DNA of 64,000 nucleotides from Flaviflexus ciconiae (GTDB lineage Bacteria > Actinomycetota > Actinomycetes > Actinomycetales > Actinomycetaceae): NCBI RefSeq assembly GCF_003971195.1, contig NZ_CP034593.1:248001-312000 (forward strand), given 5' to 3'. Below the pieces are notes generated by a model. The model was not told where the DNA came from and did not search any database. It saw only the letters and a list, made by a program, of their open reading frames with translations. The position numbers and the translations under genes were made by a program. Below are positions 1-9,008 of the stretch, one piece after another; position 1 is the stretch's first letter; every line of letters begins with the position of its first letter.

Positions 1-19
1 TGGGAATGATGGAAAGCTA

Positions 20-45
20 CGGGGCCGCGATTATTCGCGGCCCCG
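20..45. terminator. Hairpin terminator at left edge
   Basis: Inverted repeat CGGGGCCGCG / CGCGGCCCCG around the loop ATTATT. It probably ends the gene to the left of the window (tsf in many actinobacteria, an inference) and may also serve the leftward GNAT gene. There is no long T-tract. Confidence 0.6.
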
Positions 46-95
46 GGCTGTTGTCGTTGGTGATTGACTGTCGGTTTCGGCAGTCCGGTGAGTGC

Positions 96-548
96 CTACA
101 GGCTGTCGACGACGGCGCTAGCGTTGAAGCGGTAGACGTTGGTTTCGCGCTTCTCGAATCCGCAACGCATGTAGAGACGGTTTGCTGCCTCGCGGGTTGG
201 GCGGGAGGTGAGGTCAACTGACTTGGCGCCGAGCTTGTCGGCGTAGGCGACCGCTTCTTCGATGAGTTTGCGGCCGGCTCCCTGGCCGCGGGCGGCCCCA
301 GAGACAACGACGTCCTCGACCCAGGCGCGGAGCCCGGTCGGGATCTTAAACGTGGCAAGGGTCAGCATTCCAACGATTGCATTGGTTTCGTCGTGACGGA
401 ATGCAAAAAGGTAGACCATCTCCTGCGCGAGAAGATCATCGACCTGCTCCTCGGTGAGAAGGGAGGCGGACTTGGAGAGCTGCGGGAGCAGCTCATTGAT
501 CGCTTCGACAACTTCAGGGGTGGAAACGGTCATCAATTCTACGGACAT
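96..548 (-). CDS. GNAT-family N-acetyltransferase
   Basis: About 150-residue single-domain GNAT protein. The acetyl-CoA-binding signature is visible as RGQGAGRKLIEEA, preceded by the strand VEDVVVSG and followed by NRLYMRCGFEKRETNVYR, the usual C-terminal GNAT strand-helix-strand. The start is set at MSVELMTV rather than the longer open frame, whose upstream part looks non-coding. It is transcribed leftward, away from pyrH. The acetyl acceptor cannot be predicted. It is likely cytoplasmic, since no signal or membrane segment is visible. Confidence 0.85.
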   Translation of the reverse strand: MSVELMTVSTPEVVEAINELLPQLSKSASLLTEEQVDDLLAQEMVYLFAFRHDETNAIVGMLTLATFKIPTGLRAWVEDVVVSGAARGQGAGRKLIEEAVAYADKLGAKSVDLTSRPTREAANRLYMRCGFEKRETNVYRFNASAVVDSL

Positions 549-805
549 CGGTAATCCTTCCGGGTCTCTTCGGGTTCCAGTTTGCCACCGCTTGATGATC
601 AATGTGGTGCTCTGAGGACGGTGCGTCCCAAAATTGTCCCCACATCAATAGCCTTTTAGGGGCGACTTTGGTCATGGTGGGCTGGTGCGGCCGGCGACCT
701 TTTGGCAATGGTGGGCGATCTCGCGGGGCCGTAAGGGCGCTTAATCGTCCGGAGTCCGATAGGCTAACAAGCGGATAAATTCGATCGGGAGGGACTCGAC
801 ACATC

Positions 806-1588
806 ATGACCACATCACCTTCGGATTCTTCGCCAGTTCTTGGCGATTACAACAAAGATAATAAGAGGCGAGTCCTCCTCAAGCTTTCGGGAGAAATGTT
901 CGGCGGCGGCGCCGTGGGCCTGGATGTTCAGGTTCTCACCCGCGTGTCCGCCGAGATTAAGGCGGCCGTCAACCAGGGCGTCCAGGTTGCCATTGTCGTT
1001 GGTGGAGGTAACTTCTTCCGCGGCGTTGAGCTTCAGAACGCCGGCATGGACCGTGCCCGCGCCGACTACATGGGCATGCTCGGCACCGTTATCAACGCCG
1101 TCGCCTTGCAGGACTTCCTTGAGCATGCGGGAGTTCCCTCCCGTGTTCAGACCGCGATCAACATGGCTCAGATCGCGGAGCCCTACATTCCACTCCGTTC
1201 GATTCGCCACCTCGAGAAGGGCCGCGTCGTCATCTTCGGTGCCGGCGCTGGCATGCCCTACTTCTCGACCGACACCGTATCTGCGCAGCGCGCTCTCGAG
1301 TTGCGTTGCGACGAGATCCTCGTGGGCAAGAACGGCGTCGACGGTGTTTACACGGCTGATCCGAACAAGGATCCGTCAGCGAAGAAGCTTGACTTCCTTA
1401 CCTACCAGGATGCTCTGGCGAAGGGCCTGCGGGTGGTCGACGCTGCGGCGTTCTCCATGTGCATGGACAACAATATGAATATGCGGATCTTTGGAATGGG
1501 AGAAGAAGGTGCGGTCACGCGTGCACTTCTCGGTGAAAAGATCGGTACCGTAGTCTCAACAACTCCACTGGAACAGGACAACTCATGA
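806..1588 (+). CDS. pyrH: UMP kinase
   Basis: Phosphorylates UMP to UDP with ATP, the committed step to UTP and CTP. It belongs to the amino-acid-kinase fold. Visible are the phosphate-binding [12 protein letters not shown] near residue 25, [10 protein letters not shown], and the C-terminal [10 protein letters not shown]. At 260 aa it is slightly longer than usual because of a Ser/Asp-rich N-terminal extension. The purine-rich GGGAGGG lies about 12 bases before the ATG, so a start a little further in remains possible. Its stop overlaps the frr start (ATGA), indicating translational coupling. A GTP/UTP-regulated hexamer is expected from the family. Confidence 0.96.
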   Translation: MTTSPSDSSPVLGDYNKDNKRRVLLKLSGEMFGGGAVGLDVQVLTRVSAEIKAAVNQGVQVAIVVGGGNFFRGVELQNAGMDRARADYMGMLGTVINAVALQDFLEHAGVPSRVQTAINMAQIAEPYIPLRSIRHLEKGRVVIFGAGAGMPYFSTDTVSAQRALELRCDEILVGKNGVDGVYTADPNKDPSAKKLDFLTYQDALAKGLRVVDAAAFSMCMDNNMNMRIFGMGEEGAVTRALLGEKIGTVVSTTPLEQDNS

Positions 1589-2142
1589 TTGACGACATTC
1601 TGCTTGATGCAGAAGACAAAATGGAAAAGGCGATCGAGGTAGCTCGCAACGACTTCTCGAACATCCGCTCGGGCCGTGCCAACGCCGGCATGTTCAACTC
1701 GATCCTCGTCGACTACTACGGTGCACCGACGCCGCTTCAGCAGCTCGCGACCGTCGCGATCCCCGAGGCTCGTACCGTGACGATCTCGCCCTACGACCGT
1801 AGCTCGATCCAGGCGATCGACAAGGCCCTGCGCGAGTCCGATCTGGGAGTGAACCCGACCGACGACGGTCAGTTCCTGCGTATCAACCTGCCCCCGCTCA
1901 CGGAGGAGCGTCGCCGCGACTACGTGAAGCTGGCCCGCACGAAGGCTGAGGACGCTCGTATCACGATCCGTTCGATCCGCCGCAAGGCCAAGGAAGAGCT
2001 CGACCGCATCAAGAAGGACGGCGAGGCCGGCGAGGACGAGGTCGAGCGCGCCGAGAAGGAACTCGAGTCCGTCACCAAGCGTCACACGGACCTTGTTGAC
2101 CAGATCCTTGACGCCAAGGAAAAGGACCTTCTCGAAGTCTGA
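1585..2142 (+). CDS. frr: Ribosome recycling factor
   Basis: Full-length 185-aa RRF, which with EF-G splits the post-termination ribosome. The N-terminal helix ([23 protein letters not shown]) and C-terminal helices ([17 protein letters not shown]) form the three-helix bundle, with the compact domain II ([12 protein letters not shown]) between them. It overlaps pyrH by four bases and is followed after one base by cdsA. The pyrH-frr-cdsA order is the classic bacterial arrangement. Confidence 0.97.
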   Translation: MIDDILLDAEDKMEKAIEVARNDFSNIRSGRANAGMFNSILVDYYGAPTPLQQLATVAIPEARTVTISPYDRSSIQAIDKALRESDLGVNPTDDGQFLRINLPPLTEERRRDYVKLARTKAEDARITIRSIRRKAKEELDRIKKDGEAGEDEVERAEKELESVTKRHTDLVDQILDAKEKDLLEV

Positions 2143-2143
2143 C

Positions 2144-3034
2144 ATGGAAGCTGTCAAAGGTGATGCGTGGCTGGGGAAGCTCGCACCGAGACCCCCTAAA
2201 CCACCGGCACCTACCGAGTCGCGGGCAGGAAGGAACCTGCCCGCGGCCATCATCACAGCACTGGCCCTCCTTGGAGCCGTGGGCCTGTCGCTGTTCGTCT
2301 GGATCGACAGCTTCATCGTGCTCGTCGCACTGTTCATGATGGTGGGGCTGTGGGAAGCCGCAGGAGCATTCTCCACCCGCGGGTTCTACATCCCGGTCCT
2401 ACCACTGTGGATCTCCGCGGCTGGCATAGCAGCCGCAACCTGGTTCTACGCCGACGTTGGCCTGCTCGTCACGTTCTCATTCGCTGCCATGCTCGTCATA
2501 GCGTGGCGGTTTAGAGCCGGCGGGAAGTGGGCAGCACGCGACTGTGCAGCCGGTGTTTTCGCGCTTTCCTGGATTGGCCTGCTCGGCGGTTTTGCCGTGC
2601 TGCTTGCCGGCATGGAGAACGGTGCCTGGGCAGTCATTACCTTTGTTATCTTGCCCGTGGCATCGGATACTGGCGGCTACTTCGCCGGTGTCCTGTTTGG
2701 CAAGCATCCGATGGCGCCGACGATCTCGCCTAAGAAGTCTTGGGAAGGTTTCGCCGGTTCAATCATCACCGCCATGATCATCGGCGTGCTCTGCGCGCAC
2801 TTCGCTCTCGACATTCCGGCCTGGTGGGGAATTATCCTCGGCGTGTGCTGCACAATCGCGGGAACCGCAGGAGATCTATCCGAGTCGCTCCTCAAGAGAG
2901 ACCTGGGCGTGAAAGATATGGGGTCGATCTTCCCCGGGCACGGTGGCGTGCTCGACCGCGTCGACTCGATCCTCGTGTGCGCACCGGTTGTCTACATTCT
3001 GCTTCTTGCGGCCACGGGCGGCTTCGCGGCGTAG
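2144..3034 (+). CDS. cdsA: Phosphatidate cytidylyltransferase
   Basis: Makes CDP-diacylglycerol from CTP and phosphatidic acid, the entry point to phospholipids, in the cytoplasmic membrane. The protein is 296 aa with a proline-rich cytoplasmic head (about 35 residues) and roughly eight hydrophobic segments. The family signature is complete near the C-terminus: SLLKRDLGVKDMGSIFPGHGG followed by VLDRVD. The start is the ATG one base after the frr stop; the open frame reaches back into frr but that stretch is out-of-frame RRF sequence. The pgsA-like gene near 59.8 kb would use its product. Confidence 0.94.
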   Translation: MEAVKGDAWLGKLAPRPPKPPAPTESRAGRNLPAAIITALALLGAVGLSLFVWIDSFIVLVALFMMVGLWEAAGAFSTRGFYIPVLPLWISAAGIAAATWFYADVGLLVTFSFAAMLVIAWRFRAGGKWAARDCAAGVFALSWIGLLGGFAVLLAGMENGAWAVITFVILPVASDTGGYFAGVLFGKHPMAPTISPKKSWEGFAGSIITAMIIGVLCAHFALDIPAWWGIILGVCCTIAGTAGDLSESLLKRDLGVKDMGSIFPGHGGVLDRVDSILVCAPVVYILLLAATGGFAA

Positions 3035-3225
3035 CCGACCGGCTGTTTCATCAGCCGCGCATGGCTCCGTAAGGCAACGACTTGTTGCGCCTCTGCGAAT
3101 TCAATGATTTGTTGCTTTTCGATGCTTGACCGCATCGTTGACTGAGTCACTTGCCTTTCGTGAGCGTGACGGACCTTTCTTATCTGTGGGTGTCAACTCC
3201 CAGTCTCATTTGAGAGACTTGGCGG

Positions 3226-4395
3226 GTGACTAACTCGAAGCCCCGCCAGGTCAGGCCCGCCGTCGAATCCGGACCCCGTCCGGTCCTTACGTTCACCGCG
3301 CAGCGACGCGGCAAGCCTCCCCGCCATTTTGCCGACCTTTCGGTCGAGGAGCGGAAGGAGGTCGCTGAGAAACTTGAGATTCCAGGGTTCCGCATGGACC
3401 AGATCGCCAGGCAGTACTACGTGCACCGCAACGCGGACACGTCAACAATGACCGACCTGCCGGCGGCGGACCGCGAACGCCTCGGCGAGGTTCTGTTCCC
3501 GCCGCTCCTTGAGAAGGTCCGCGACCTCGAAGCAGACGGTGGTTCGACCGTGAAGACTCTGTGGAAAATGCATGACGGCGTCATGGTTGAATCCGTTCTC
3601 ATGCGCTACCCGGACCGGGCCACCCTGTGCGTGTCCTCCCAGGCCGGTTGTGGCATGGCGTGCCCGTTCTGCGCAACCGGACAGCAGGGTTTCACCCGCA
3701 ATCTCTCCACGGCTGAAATCATGGAGCAAATCCGCCAGGCCCACCTCGCGTGCGAGCGCGGCGACCTGGGCGAAAAGGTTCGCCTCACCAACATTGTGTT
3801 CATGGGCATGGGGGAGCCCATGGTCAACTTCAAGGCCGTGTTCAACTCGCTGCACCGGATCTGCGATCCGGCACCCTCCGGGTTCGGCATGTCTGCGCGC
3901 GGTGTCACCGTGTCCACCGTTGGACTTGTTCCCGGTATCAACAAGCTCGGGGATCTCGGCCTGCCCGTCACACTCGCCGTCTCACTCCACGCTCCCGACG
4001 ATGACCTGCGGGATGATCTCATCCCGATCAACTCACGGTTCAAGGTCAAGGAGCTCCTCGACGCATCACGCGAATACTTCGTGAAGACCGGTAGGCGCGT
4101 CTCCATCGAATACGCCCTGATCAAGGACATGAACGACCACCAGTGGCGCGCCCAGGCACTCGCAGATGAACTGAACAAGCGTGGGCACGGGTGGGCGCAC
4201 GTGAACCCCATCCCGCTGAACCCCACCCCGGGATCGATCTGGACCTCGTCGACACGGCGTGCGCAGGACACCTTTGTGCAAACTCTGCGCGATAATGGGA
4301 TCCAGACAACGATCCGTGACACGCGCGGCTCCGATATCGACGGCGCGTGCGGACAGCTGGCAGCGGAACTGGTTGCCCAGAAAGGCCGGGGATAG
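3226..4395 (+). CDS. rlmN: Dual-specificity 23S rRNA/tRNA A2-methyltransferase RlmN
   Basis: Radical-SAM enzyme that makes 2-methyladenosine at 23S A2503 and tRNA A37. The 4Fe-4S motif is Cys142-x3-Cys146-x2-Cys149 (AGCGMACPFCATGQQGF), and the second catalytic cysteine is Cys375 in DGACGQLA near the C-terminus. SAM contacts (FMGMGEP) are present. It is 389 aa, slightly longer than E. coli RlmN because of a basic N-terminal tail. It starts at GTG; no strong ribosome-binding site is seen. Its stop overlaps the next gene's GTG (TAGTG). Confidence 0.95.
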   Translation: MTNSKPRQVRPAVESGPRPVLTFTAQRRGKPPRHFADLSVEERKEVAEKLEIPGFRMDQIARQYYVHRNADTSTMTDLPAADRERLGEVLFPPLLEKVRDLEADGGSTVKTLWKMHDGVMVESVLMRYPDRATLCVSSQAGCGMACPFCATGQQGFTRNLSTAEIMEQIRQAHLACERGDLGEKVRLTNIVFMGMGEPMVNFKAVFNSLHRICDPAPSGFGMSARGVTVSTVGLVPGINKLGDLGLPVTLAVSLHAPDDDLRDDLIPINSRFKVKELLDASREYFVKTGRRVSIEYALIKDMNDHQWRAQALADELNKRGHGWAHVNPIPLNPTPGSIWTSSTRRAQDTFVQTLRDNGIQTTIRDTRGSDIDGACGQLAAELVAQKGRG

Positions 4396-4943
4396 TGGCA
4401 ACGTTTGCGAAGACTGGTGTGTGGCGACGAGGTTATGACATCGATGCCGTGGACGCCTTCTTTGACAAAGCAAAGAAGCTCTACCAGGAAGAAGAACTGT
4501 CCGTAGAGCTCGAAGTTGAGAAGATCCGGACCGTGGCGTTCAAACTCGTTCGCAACGGATATGATACCTCCGAGGTCGACCATGCCTTGGACCGGCTCGA
4601 GCAGGCCTGCTGGCAGCGGCAACGCGCCCAGGTCGTCTCCGGCGTGGGAAGCCAGGAATGGCTGACCCGGGCCTACGAATCGGCTTCCTCCCTCTACCCG
4701 CGCCTGAATAGGCCAAGGGGAGAGCGCTTCAGGGCCCCGAATAAAGGGCAGGGCTACAAGAGGCCCGAAGTTGATGACCTCCTCGATCGCCTCGCGCTCT
4801 ACTTCGATGGCAAGGGTGACATGAGCGCGGGGGAGGTTACGAACTCCTCGTTCACCATGACTCGCAAGTCCAACGGCTACGACGTTGCCGTTGTTGACGT
4901 CTATCTCGATCGGGCCAGCAGTGTCCTCCAGGCAGTCGAATGA
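4395..4943 (+). CDS. DivIVA-domain repeat protein
   Basis: 182-aa cytoplasmic protein with four copies of the short DivIVA-type motif that binds membrane or partner proteins in DivIVA/Wag31: GYDIDAVDAFFDKA, GYDTSEVDHALDRL, GYKRPEVDDLLDRL and GYDVAVVDVYLDRA. No long coiled coil follows any of them, unlike real DivIVA. The start is the GTG overlapping the rlmN stop; the longer frame lies inside rlmN. The C-terminal ATGA overlaps dxr. Genes of this kind commonly sit between rlmN and dxr in actinobacteria. Function unknown; a link to polar growth or division is only inferred from the motif. Confidence 0.85.
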   Translation: MATFAKTGVWRRGYDIDAVDAFFDKAKKLYQEEELSVELEVEKIRTVAFKLVRNGYDTSEVDHALDRLEQACWQRQRAQVVSGVGSQEWLTRAYESASSLYPRLNRPRGERFRAPNKGQGYKRPEVDDLLDRLALYFDGKGDMSAGEVTNSSFTMTRKSNGYDVAVVDVYLDRASSVLQAVE

Positions 4944-6127
4944 TCGACATTGTCATTCTCGGCTCCACCGGGTCGATCGGAACCCAAGCTCTTGACGTCG
5001 CCCGGCAGCAGGGCAACTTCAACGTTCGTGGACTATCGGCAGGCGGCGGGAATCTCGCGCTCCTCGCACAGCAAGCAGCGGAGTTTAACGTGCCGGTCGT
5101 TGGTATCGCGGATCCTTCGAAAGCCGATGAACTAGCGCAGGCACTGAAGAGCGCTGGTTCCGAAGCTGAGATTATGACGGGCGAGAATGCATCCGAGCAG
5201 ATCGGGGCCCTAGTTCCGAGCGGTACCGTCCTCAACGGCATCACCGGCTCCATCGGCCTCAAACCCACCCTCGCAGCGTTGCGTGCGGGATCCACCCTTG
5301 CGCTTGCGAATAAGGAATCGATGGTGGCGGGAGGAACTCTCGTCAAGGAAGCCATGACCCGGCCGGGGCAGATCGTGCCCGTTGACTCCGAACATTCCGC
5401 GATCGCCCAGGCGCTCCTTGGTGGCAGGCACGAGAAGGGCCTCACCTCACCGGTCGTGACCGGGAAATCCGAGGTAAAGAAGCTTGTTCTGACCGCCTCC
5501 GGCGGTCCGTTCCGCGGCAAGAAGCGCGATGAGCTAACCGGAGTGACGGCCGAGCAGGCTCTCAAGCACCCGACGTGGGCCATGGGACCCGTTGTCACCA
5601 TCAACTCCTCGTCGCTCATGAACAAGGGCCTCGAACTCATCGAAGCATCCCTGCTGTTCGATATTGACCCGGACGACATTGTCCCCGTCGTTCACCCGCA
5701 GTCGGTCATTCATTCCATGGTCGAGTTCATTGATGGATCGACACTTGCCCAGGCATCGCCGCCCGACATGAAACTTCCGATTGCTCTCGGGCTGACCTGG
5801 CCGGAGCGCATGGAAGGGATCGCTACCCCCTGCTCGTGGGACAGCCCCGTCCAGTGGACGTTCGAGCCGGTCGACCACGAAACCTTCCCTGCACTCAGCC
5901 TCGCGAAGCAGGCACTCAAGGCGGGCCCCCTCCATCCGGCTGTCCTGAATGCCGCCAACGAAGAGGCCGTCGATGCGTTCCTTCGTGGCAGGCTCGGCTA
6001 CCTCGAGATGGCGTCCCTTGTTGAACAGGTGCTCGGAGAATTTGATTCCCCATCCGTAATCACCCTCGATGAGGTTGCCGCAGCCGAAGACTGGGCGCGT
6101 GCCCGGGCACGGGAGATTGCCGCGTGA
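4940..6127 (+). CDS. dxr: 1-deoxy-D-xylulose-5-phosphate reductoisomerase
   Basis: Second step of the MEP isoprenoid pathway: NADPH-dependent conversion of DXP to MEP. The N-terminal Rossmann motif is GSTGSIGTQALDV at about residues 8-20. The metal and substrate residues appear in ANKESMVAGG, PVDSEHSAI, ASGGPF and MNKGLELIEA. It is 395 aa, full length. It is translationally coupled to the DivIVA-domain gene upstream and to rseP downstream (both ATGA overlaps). The later MEP gene ispG is in the same window. Confidence 0.96.
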   Translation: MIDIVILGSTGSIGTQALDVARQQGNFNVRGLSAGGGNLALLAQQAAEFNVPVVGIADPSKADELAQALKSAGSEAEIMTGENASEQIGALVPSGTVLNGITGSIGLKPTLAALRAGSTLALANKESMVAGGTLVKEAMTRPGQIVPVDSEHSAIAQALLGGRHEKGLTSPVVTGKSEVKKLVLTASGGPFRGKKRDELTGVTAEQALKHPTWAMGPVVTINSSSLMNKGLELIEASLLFDIDPDDIVPVVHPQSVIHSMVEFIDGSTLAQASPPDMKLPIALGLTWPERMEGIATPCSWDSPVQWTFEPVDHETFPALSLAKQALKAGPLHPAVLNAANEEAVDAFLRGRLGYLEMASLVEQVLGEFDSPSVITLDEVAAAEDWARARAREIAA

Positions 6128-7418
6128 CCATCACCGGACTCATTGTCCTCATCATCGGGATCATCCTTGCCATTGCCCTCCACGAGCTTGGCCACCTCAT
6201 TCCCGCCAAGCTTTTCGGAGTGAAAGTCCCGAGATACTTCATCGGATTCGGTCCGACACTGTTCTCGAAAACAATTAACGGAACAGAGTACGGGGTGAAA
6301 GCAATAGCGCTTGGCGGCTTTGTTTCCCTCTCGGGCATGTATGCCCCATCCAAACCCGGCGCGAAGATCACGAACCGCAAGGGGCAGCTGACGCTCGCCG
6401 AAGAAGTGCGGCAAGTATCTGCGGAAGAGCTGGAACCGGGGAGGAAGATCGGGCGTTCTACAAGCTGTCGGTCCCGAAGAAGCTTGCCGTCATGTTCGGC
6501 GGTCCCTTCGTTAACCTCCTGATCGCTCTTGTTCTTTCCGCTGTTCTCCTCGTCGGAGTGGGCGCCCCGGCGCTCCTGTCCCAGGTCGGTTCGGTTGCCG
6601 AATGCGTGAGCTCGGCCGAATGCACTGACTCCGACCCACAAGGTCCCGCTTCCCAAGCCGGCCTACAACCGGGCGATGAGATTGTCTCCTGGGGCGGTAA
6701 TGAAACCGAGTCCTGGAACGATGTGCAGCAGGCTATTACCCGCGGCGAGGCGGCCCCGACCGACGTTGTTATCGAACGCGACGGGGAGCGCATGACGCTC
6801 ACGGTCACGCCTGTTATGCAGGAGAGGCCCGTCGTTGACGCGGAGGGTAACCCGGTCATGGACGGCGATGACTACGTCACCGCTCCCGTGCCCTATGTTG
6901 GTATCTCACCCGCAATCGGATTGGAGAAGCAGTCCCTATCGGAGGCGCCTTCGTACCTTGGCAACATGCTGTGGCAGACCGCAGGAATCATTGTTCGCCT
7001 GCCCCAGCAGCTGTGGAACCTGACCTCCGATTTTGTGACGGGCCAGGAACGCGACCAGACCGGGATCGTCGGCATCGTCGGTGTCGCCCAGGTAGCCGGT
7101 CAGATCACCGGCGCCGATATCGAAGGCTATTCGGGTCTAGAAAAGTCGGCCGATCTCATCAACCTGCTGGTTGCGCTCAACATTTCGCTGTTTGCGTTCA
7201 ACATGCTTCCGCTCCTGCCACTCGATGGTGGCCACATTGCAGGGGCCCTTTACGAGGGAGCAAGACGCCAGTGGGCGAAGCTCCGCGGCAAGCCAGATCC
7301 GGGACCCGCGGACACGGCGAGGCTCATGCCGCTCAGCTACGTCGTTGCTGGCGCGTTTATCCTCATGACCGTGATCCTTGTCGTCGTTGACGTTTTCAAC
7401 CCGATCAGTCTCTACTGA
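6124..7418 (+). CDS. rseP: Site-2 zinc metalloprotease (M50, RseP-like), frameshifted
   Basis: Intramembrane protease that cleaves anti-sigma factors and other membrane proteins. The N-terminal membrane helix carries HELGH (HExxH zinc site) near residue 19. A PDZ domain follows (GLQPGDEIVSWGG), and the C-terminal NMLPLLPLDGGH holds the third zinc ligand. The frame breaks in the G-run at 6438-6441: the first part reads EELEPG and the second resumes as DRAFYKLSVPKKLAVMFGGP. Restoring one G gives a continuous 431-aa protein reading EPGEEDRAFYKLS. A sequencing error is more likely than a true loss, given infB and dapA in this window. Confidence 0.88.
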
Positions 7419-7636
7419 TCGCTGGCTGCAAGTTGATCGCCGGCCACAAGCTGGTCTTCGACTGTCGTCCAACTGCTGATCTGCCACTGGGCACAATCAT
7501 TGGCTGGCCACGGATCAGGTATTCGGGCAAATTGAATCTTCGTAAAGATGCCGGACGGGGTCTCTTCAATGCAGGTAAGCACGTCTGTCGGAAGACTCTG
7601 GACCTGCTCGATAGCCCTCTGACCAGTATCAATCAA
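7412..7636 (-). CDS. Possible small hypothetical protein
   Basis: A 74-codon leftward frame (TTG start) in the otherwise gene-free 311 bases between rseP and the YCII gene. The translation has natural-looking composition (e.g. DVLTCIEETPSG, WQISSWTTVEDQL) and no Arg/Pro excess typical of shadow frames. It has no clear ribosome-binding site and I recognise no family. A rightward frame (7433-7675) covers the same bases and looks less protein-like. Treat as a weak candidate; the region may simply be a degraded remnant. Confidence 0.25.
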   Translation of the reverse strand: MIDTGQRAIEQVQSLPTDVLTCIEETPSGIFTKIQFARIPDPWPANDCAQWQISSWTTVEDQLVAGDQLAASDQ

Positions 7637-7729
7637 CTAACGAAAGAGACGGTTCTGTTCCGCAGGTGCGGTTAGCGGACTAGAGTTTAGTGAATGAGGA
7701 GAAACGTTCTGCGGCGAGAGGGGAAGACC

Positions 7730-8071
7730 ATGCCAAAGTTTCTGATCTCATTTCCATCCAGCGCGATGAATCTGACGCCCGAGGAACTGGAAGAAGCCGT
7801 CAATGATTCGCATGCTGTTTGGCGTGAGGCAGTGGACGCAGGTGTCTGGGTGTTTGGTGGAGCGATCGACGAGGATACGGCGCCAGTTATTGTCGAAGCC
7901 GATGGTGCTATGACGCGTGGAACCTATCCTGATTCCGGAAAACTTGACGGTGGGTTTGCGATCTTCGACGTGCCTACCTACGAGGAGGCGGTTGAGTGGG
8001 CCGCGAAGATAGCTAAGGCCTGCAAGTGCCCCCAAGAGCTGCGGATCTTCAGTGATGATCCTGAGGCCTAA
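7730..8071 (+). CDS. YCII-related domain protein
   Basis: 113-aa protein of the YCII/DGPF superfamily: MPKFLISFPSSAMNLTPEEL, central WVFGGAIDEDTAPV, and C-terminal PTYEEAVEWAAKIAKACKCPQELRIF. These are small alpha-beta-barrel proteins of unclear function, some fused to or co-encoded with ECF sigma factors. The start is the ATG preceded by GAGGGGAAG; the longer frame adds an Arg-rich stretch before this site. It stands alone between rseP and the leftward ECF-transporter operon, with a bidirectional hairpin after it. Confidence 0.85.
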   Translation: MPKFLISFPSSAMNLTPEELEEAVNDSHAVWREAVDAGVWVFGGAIDEDTAPVIVEADGAMTRGTYPDSGKLDGGFAIFDVPTYEEAVEWAAKIAKACKCPQELRIFSDDPEA

Positions 8072-8128
8072 CCAGGCAAGCTTGAGGAGGCCCTAGCCTG
8101 GACAGTTGATCCCCGACTGGATAAACGA

Positions 8129-8158
8129 ACCGGAGACCTCCACGTGAAGGTCTCCGGT
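8129..8158. terminator. Bidirectional terminator
   Basis: Perfect 11-bp stem ACCGGAGACCT / AGGTCTCCGGT with an 8-base loop, followed rightward by AAATTTATT. It lies between the converging YCII gene and ecfT and probably serves both. Confidence 0.75.
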
Positions 8159-8180
8159 AAATTTATTGATCCCCTTTCCT

Positions 8181-9008
8181 CTACGTGCGGTAGATGGGCC
8201 ACATGGCCCCGGCCCAGAAGCAGATTACGATAAGGATGATGGTGCCTGCCAGGACGGCGATATCGAGGGTGGTGATCGTCAGGTAGGCGAGGCGTAGTTG
8301 CCTGCCGCGTCCGTCCTCTTGGGCGTAGGTGAAGCCACGGGTCTCGAGTGCCTCCACGGTTGTTCGTACGTTCTTCGCGGTGTTGAGGAAGATCGGGTAG
8401 AAGCTCAGCACCGCCATCTTCACCCAGTGGACGATGGTGCGCCACGCAAAGATGCCGTGTTTTTCTGGTGCCGCCATGCGCAACCGATATCCGTCGAAGA
8501 CGGTGTTGAACTCTTCAACCATGATGGGGAGCATGCGGTATCCGTAGGAAACGCCGAAGGCCAGCAGGCTGGGTGCCTTGAAAGCGAGCAGAGCATCGGA
8601 GAGTTTCTCGGGATCGAGGGAAACGAAGGCCGCCATGGAGGCCATGGATACGGCTCCGAGTTTCAGGTTGAGGACACCGAGGGCGATGAGGGTGTCGAAG
8701 TTACCTCCGAAAAGCAGGGAGGCTGCGACGAGGTAGATGATTTCGAATCCGAGCCCAATGATGAACAGGCCAAGGACGAGGGGACCGACGCGGGCGGCGA
8801 TGACGGAGACGGCACCGAGGAGGAACAGTCCCGCCAGGACGGTCACGTTGTGGGTGAACCAGGGGACGATCGCGAGGATCAGGTACCAGACGATCACAGC
8901 CCGGGGATCCATCCTGCTGAACAGGCCGCCGCGGGTCGCGTAGGCGGTACGGATAAGTTCGAGCTTCACCCATTCGATGGAGAGAACATCTCGTTGTTTG
9001 CGTGCCAT
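8181..9008 (-). CDS. ecfT: ECF transporter transmembrane subunit (EcfT)
   Basis: 275-aa CbiQ/EcfT-family membrane protein coupling ATP hydrolysis to the substrate-binding S subunit. Several hydrophobic segments occupy about residues 35-130, with another at the C-terminus (VLAGTIILIVICFWAGAMW). The two cytoplasmic coupling-helix motifs typical of EcfT are visible as DGYRLRMAAP and EALETRGFTY. The start overlaps the ATPase stop by one base. It is last in the leftward operon HAD-S-AA-T. Substrate unknown. Confidence 0.9.
   Translation of the reverse strand: MARKQRDVLSIEWVKLELIRTAYATRGGLFSRMDPRAVIVWYLILAIVPWFTHNVTVLAGLFLLGAVSVIAARVGPLVLGLFIIGLGFEIIYLVAASLLFGGNFDTLIALGVLNLKLGAVSMASMAAFVSLDPEKLSDALLAFKAPSLLAFGVSYGYRMLPIMVEEFNTVFDGYRLRMAAPEKHGIFAWRTIVHWVKMAVLSFYPIFLNTAKNVRTTVEALETRGFTYAQEDGRGRQLRLAYLTITTLDIAVLAGTIILIVICFWAGAMWPIYRT

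Noticed and set aside
6430..6460. Programmed ribosomal frameshift in rseP
   Set aside because: No slippery heptamer or pseudoknot is evident, and identical lesions occur in infB and dapA, so a sequence error is simpler.
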